A stretch of DNA of 60,000 nucleotides from Bolinopsis microptera (Eukaryota > Ctenophora > Tentaculata > Lobata > Bolinopsidae): contig NC_087072.1 of NCBI RefSeq assembly GCF_026151205.1, positions 14,548,169 through 14,608,168 on the forward strand, read 5' to 3'. Shown one piece after another: positions 57,608 through 60,000 of the stretch. The translations under genes were made by a program, and so were the position numbers. Below the pieces are notes generated by a model that had not been told where the DNA came from, searched no databases, and saw only the letters and a list, made by a program, of their open reading frames with translations. Within the stretch, counting starts at the first letter, position 1; each line of letters opens with the position of its first letter.

Positions 57608-57753
57608 CATTTTTATAAGTCTCCGATTCGCTTCTGATCTGTCACAATCTGACGATATTATCGTTACAGCCGAAACGGAGAGAACTGAAGATGGGACGCT
57701 CTGAATCCATTATGGTAAGTCAAGTTATGGTTAAGATGACAACTTCCCTCTTT

Positions 57754-57827
57754 TTAAAGTGATGATTTGACTAGAGTCTCAGATAAACCCTGATCGACAA
57801 ATTGTTAACGCTCCCTCTGATTACAAC
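57754..57827 (+). ncRNA. C/D box snoRNA, paralogue 2 of the pair
   Basis: Intron 57715-57883. Box C GTGATGA (57759), the same GACTAGAGTCTCAGA block, a GATCGA C'-like block, and box D CTGA (57817) followed by TTACAAC. It shares guide and boxes with 57539-57607 but differs between them, so it is a diverged local duplicate. Its D-box guide (TTAACGCTCCCT) differs from the paralogue's. Confidence 0.75.
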
Positions 57828-58013
57828 TTTTCTTAATTTTTCCCCTCAAACTTAATCCGTTATTTTTACCATTTTCTCCTCAGAAGTAAACATTGAAAGA
57901 CATCTACCTCTATGGCGTTATTAAAGCAGATTTCCAATCTCGAAACAGAACATTCTCGTAGCCTTAAGAAGGTATGAATATTATTAAAAGTTAACTCCTA
58001 TTTTTATGAGCTA

Positions 58014-58081
58014 CGTCGAATATGATGGTTTCAAGACGGGACTGATTTACATGATTGATATCTCACTTTGCTGATACGACA
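58014..58081 (+). ncRNA. SNORD21: C/D box snoRNA, predicted guide for the LSU site of human Gm1303
   Basis: Intron 57972-58142. Box C ATATGATGG (ATGATG at 58022), D' CTGA at 58042, C' ATGATTGA at 58051, D CTGA at 58071, terminal pairing GTCG/CGAC. The 13-nt D' guide GTTTCAAGACGGG complements CCCGUCUUGAAAC of LSU rRNA. The fifth base before D' (C at 58037) faces the G of CCCG, which falls at human 28S G1303, the SNORD21 site. Function: 2'-O-methylation with fibrillarin. Numbering from memory. Confidence 0.85.
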
Positions 58082-58261
58082 TTCCAAACTAGTCCTACAA
58101 TCTTGCGTTCTAGTGTAGTTTATTAAACTTATTTATCTTCAGGGTTAGACGGAGAAGAACTCTTGATTAATCTGAATCTTGGAATTACCGCGACCAGCTC
58201 CTTCTATCTTGTGTGACGGTAAGTCTTTCTTAGTCTTACAATCGAACGTTTAATACAGCTA

Positions 58262-58348
58262 TTTACTGATGACAATGCATAGGGACATATGATTAATATG
58301 ATTACCACACTATATATTTGATAGAGATATTAAATATTGTCTGAACAT
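58262..58348 (+). ncRNA. Possible C/D box snoRNA, weak
   Basis: Intron 58219-58409. Box C CTGATGA at 58266 and box D CTGA at 58341, with a weak flanking stem. D' and C' are not clear and I recognise no rRNA target. Supported mainly by position, one per intron. Confidence 0.4.
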
Positions 58349-58499
58349 TGGTTTAATATCTTGTTATGAATCGTATTTTACCGATATCTTAACGCACTTT
58401 ATATTTCAGATTTAACTACAATATAAGAAACACCTGGTAGTGAAGCTCTATTTTGATGGTAGGTCTAATTCCAACTTAACTCTCCCTTGCTGTGTTTTT

Positions 58500-58620
58500 A
58501 TAACATGATGACTTTGAAGGCATTTGTTTGAAGGAATATTTGGATCCGAACCGTTTCAAGTTTTTTGAACCGTTTCAATTTCCACTTTTCTTGTATGAAA
58601 TTACTTCTATCTGATTAAAC
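58500..58620 (+). ncRNA. Possible long C/D box snoRNA
   Basis: Intron 58459-58692. Box C ATGATGA at 58505 and box D CTGA at 58611. It is longer than its neighbours (about 110 nt) and contains GAACCGTTTCAA twice (about 58548 and 58567). No rRNA target recognised. Confidence 0.45.
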
Positions 58621-58797
58621 TGTACAGAATATTAAAACATATTTGATTAAACTCAGCGCGACCAGCAATTTTAATATCACCTTCATTTTCAGGAGTAACA
58701 TGAACAATAGCTCCAATAATATCACGGAGACTTCCCTCTCCTGAATGCTATATGATTGTAAAGGTGAGGATTATTTTTACAGCGTATCATTTGAAAT

Positions 58798-58926
58798 GTC
58801 AGATAGAGGGGTGTCGATCTCTTCAATGGATCAATTCCTGTTTAAATTTGACTAAATAACATCAGCCTCACTAAAACATTGGACTTGTCATTTTAGCAAG
58901 TTCGATACCTGTCTCGGGGCACAGTA
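58798..58926 (+). ncRNA. H/ACA box snoRNA, copy 1
   Basis: Intron 58764-59001. 129 nt. The 5' hairpin is closed by GTCAGA (58798) and TTTGAC (58847-58852). The hinge AAATAA (58854) fits ANANNA. The 3' hairpin has outer stem GCCTC/GGGGC and inner stem GGACTTG/CAAGTTC, enclosing an open pocket. ACA lies at 58921-58923, three bases from the end. All H/ACA hallmarks are present. A pseudouridylation guide role is known for the class; the target is not determined. Confidence 0.85.
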
Positions 58927-59123
58927 TTATGTTACTTCCTTTTCAATTTCTGAAGAAAGTTAACCTGAATACAAGATAGGTTAACAATCTTATATTTTCA
59001 GAACCTCTCGACACTCAAAGCTGGTTACGAAGATCCGAACTGTCTAGAAGCTTTTATCTGCTACTTGATCATTGCAGCAGGTTTGTTACATATATTGTTT
59101 ACTCTTTAATCCTCTAATATTTT

Positions 59124-59197
59124 AAAATTGTGATGAACCTTGCTACTCTTGACTGTTCGAATGACGACACTTTCTACCAAGATCGCTGAATTAAATC
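59124..59197 (+). ncRNA. C/D box snoRNA, LSU rRNA guide candidate (copy 1)
   Basis: Intron 59081-59255. Box C GTGATGA (59130), D-box CTGA (59186), AATT/AATT flanking pairing. ACCAAGATC before box D and TTGCTACT near the 5' end are complementary to neighbouring parts (GATCTTGGT and AGTAGCAA) of one conserved LSU segment as I remember it. The same snoRNA recurs from 59942. Confidence 0.7.
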
Positions 59198-59358
59198 GAC
59201 ACTGCAATACTTATTCAGCCAGAAAAACCTTTTCACTGATCGAATTTACCTACAGGCGGACGGTACGACGATATCTTTCAACCGAAGTACTCTTCCTTAA
59301 CTCTAACAAGGTAAGCTTGGCAACAACAACAAAAAACAAGTTTTTTGTTATGAAACTT

Positions 59359-59487
59359 GTCAGATAGAGGGGTGTCGATCTCTTCAATGGATCAACTCCT
59401 GTTTAAATTTGACTAAATAACATCAGCCTCACTAAAACATTGGACTTGTCATTTTAGCAAGTTCAGTACCTGTCTCGGGGCACAGTA
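59359..59487 (+). ncRNA. H/ACA box snoRNA, copy 2
   Basis: Intron 59311-59554. Nearly identical to 58798-58926 (three substitutions seen: T to C in the 5' hairpin, GA to AG beside the 3' pocket). ACA at 59482. Homology begins at GTCAGA and ends within a few bases of the ACA box; the flanks are unrelated. Confidence 0.85.
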
Positions 59488-59689
59488 CTATATAATCACA
59501 TGCTTCAGAAATAGAGTTTGTTAATAACGGGATTTTAAACCTTTAAATTTTCAGAGATACACCGGCTTTCGACTACTAATTTCGCAACTTGGAACTAGAC
59601 TGATAGCTGCTGTGATAACACAACTCTCAGTTCACAACTTCGAGGTATTTACTTTCTCATTATGTAGCTTTAAGCAGTTTCCAACCTCT

Positions 59690-59774
59690 GATATCATGAT
59701 GACAGTAGTACATCTTAATTGTCTCTGAAGACACCTGTACCACCAAGACCTGACAATTTGATAGTAATATCAAG
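59690..59774 (+). ncRNA. C/D box snoRNA, LSU rRNA guide candidate
   Basis: Intron 59645-59820. Box C ATGATGA (59696), D' CTGA (59725), D CTGA (59750), outer pairing TGATAT/ATATCA. The 11-nt stretch TACCACCAAGA before box D complements TCTTGGTGGTA of LSU rRNA as I recall it, the same region as the 59124 snoRNA. Confidence 0.75.
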
Positions 59775-59941
59775 TACACATTTTAATTCTACACTTCATA
59801 ACACTCTCAATGTATTTCAGTGTTCATAAATAACCTGAACAGTTGATGTGATCACCAACTCCTCGACCTGTGCTCCAGCCACGATTTGGAATCACTTGGT
59901 AAGTTACTAAACCTTTTCATCGGTTTCTAAATTAATTCCAA

Positions 59942-60000
59942 CACAAAATGATGAACCTTGCTACTCTTGACTGTTCGAATGACGACACATTTCTACCAAG
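59942..60000 (+). ncRNA. C/D box snoRNA, copy 2 of the 59124 type, cut by the window edge
   Basis: Box C ATGATGA at 59948, then ACCTTGCTACTCTTGACTG and onward as in 59137-59180 with one inserted A. Box D would fall beyond position 60000. Confidence 0.75.

Larger units (their letters stand above)
57121..60000 (+). ncRNA. Multi-snoRNA host gene: spliced non-coding transcript, continues past the window
   Basis: A run of short exons with good GT-AG borders: about 57121-57255, 57421-57494, 57670-57714, 57884-57971, 58143-58218, 58410-58458, 58693-58763, 59002-59080, 59256-59310, 59555-59644, 59821-59898. The exons have no common reading frame; for example 59821-59898 has stops in all three frames near its start. 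Each intron (about 165-245 bp) contains one snoRNA-like sequence, listed separately, usually placed 40-75 nt upstream of the acceptor. This matches vertebrate UHG/GAS5-type hosts, where the spliced RNA is by-product and the intron snoRNAs are the function. The first exon's 5' end and the 3' end are not determined. Confidence 0.85.

Overview
Metazoan nuclear DNA, about 63-65% A+T by eye. Genes are intron-rich: exons are mostly 50-300 bp, separated by GT-AG introns of 100-400 bp. The recognisable genes are animal ones: ribosomal protein eL36, a 53BP1-type tandem-BRCT protein, a class A GPCR, and secreted proteins built from VWD, C8, TIL, VWC, Ig, CCP and PAN modules. No prokaryotic features are present. 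The abundance of LINE, hAT, piggyBac-like and SINE-like debris suggests an invertebrate, possibly an early-branching marine animal. I cannot place it in a phylum from sequence alone.

Layout. 1-1293: end of a 434-bp satellite array. 1294-3357: tRNA-derived repeats only. 3358-8692 (minus): a modular secreted or surface protein (PAN, an Asp-Asn-Glu-Met/Trp-Ile-Trp domain, a Ser/Thr mucin stretch, two Ig, two CCP-like domains, a GCC2/GCC3-like Cys repeat); its 5' end is not found. 7483-8933: a segment bounded by a 26-bp inverted repeat that contains the PAN exon. 11223-18707: a long-TIR transposon carrying a decayed PIN/FEN-like nuclease gene, present twice as a 3.63-kb near-identical tandem duplication. 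21332-31880 (plus): a complete 29-exon gene (1434 residues) for a secreted lectin-like, VWC, VWD, Ig protein. A GPCR (pseudo)gene lies in one of its introns on the opposite strand. 33190-43700: repeat-rich, with an 11-bp-TSD mini element, a 3-kb 33-bp minisatellite interrupted by a hAT MITE and a LINE, then three different 5'-truncated LINE remnants. 46197-47053: a TTAA-flanked element. 49139-49936: an intronless Cys-rich ORF of unknown function. 50454-52886: a LINE fragment split by a hAT element (itself split by a foldback element with telomere-like repeats) and by a tRNA-containing SINE-like unit.

53105-56464 holds RPL36 and a short 53BP1-like gene, head to tail. From about 57121 to the window end is what I consider the best find: a spliced transcript with no credible ORF, in which nearly every intron holds one snoRNA candidate. 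Two C/D guides match conserved LSU rRNA segments at the exact spacing expected for human 28S Gm1303 (SNORD21 site) and Cm1327 (SNORD104 site). A 129-nt H/ACA snoRNA occurs in two separate introns with homology restricted to the snoRNA itself. This is a multi-snoRNA host gene of the UHG/GAS5 kind. All rRNA complementarities are from my memory of LSU rRNA and need alignment.
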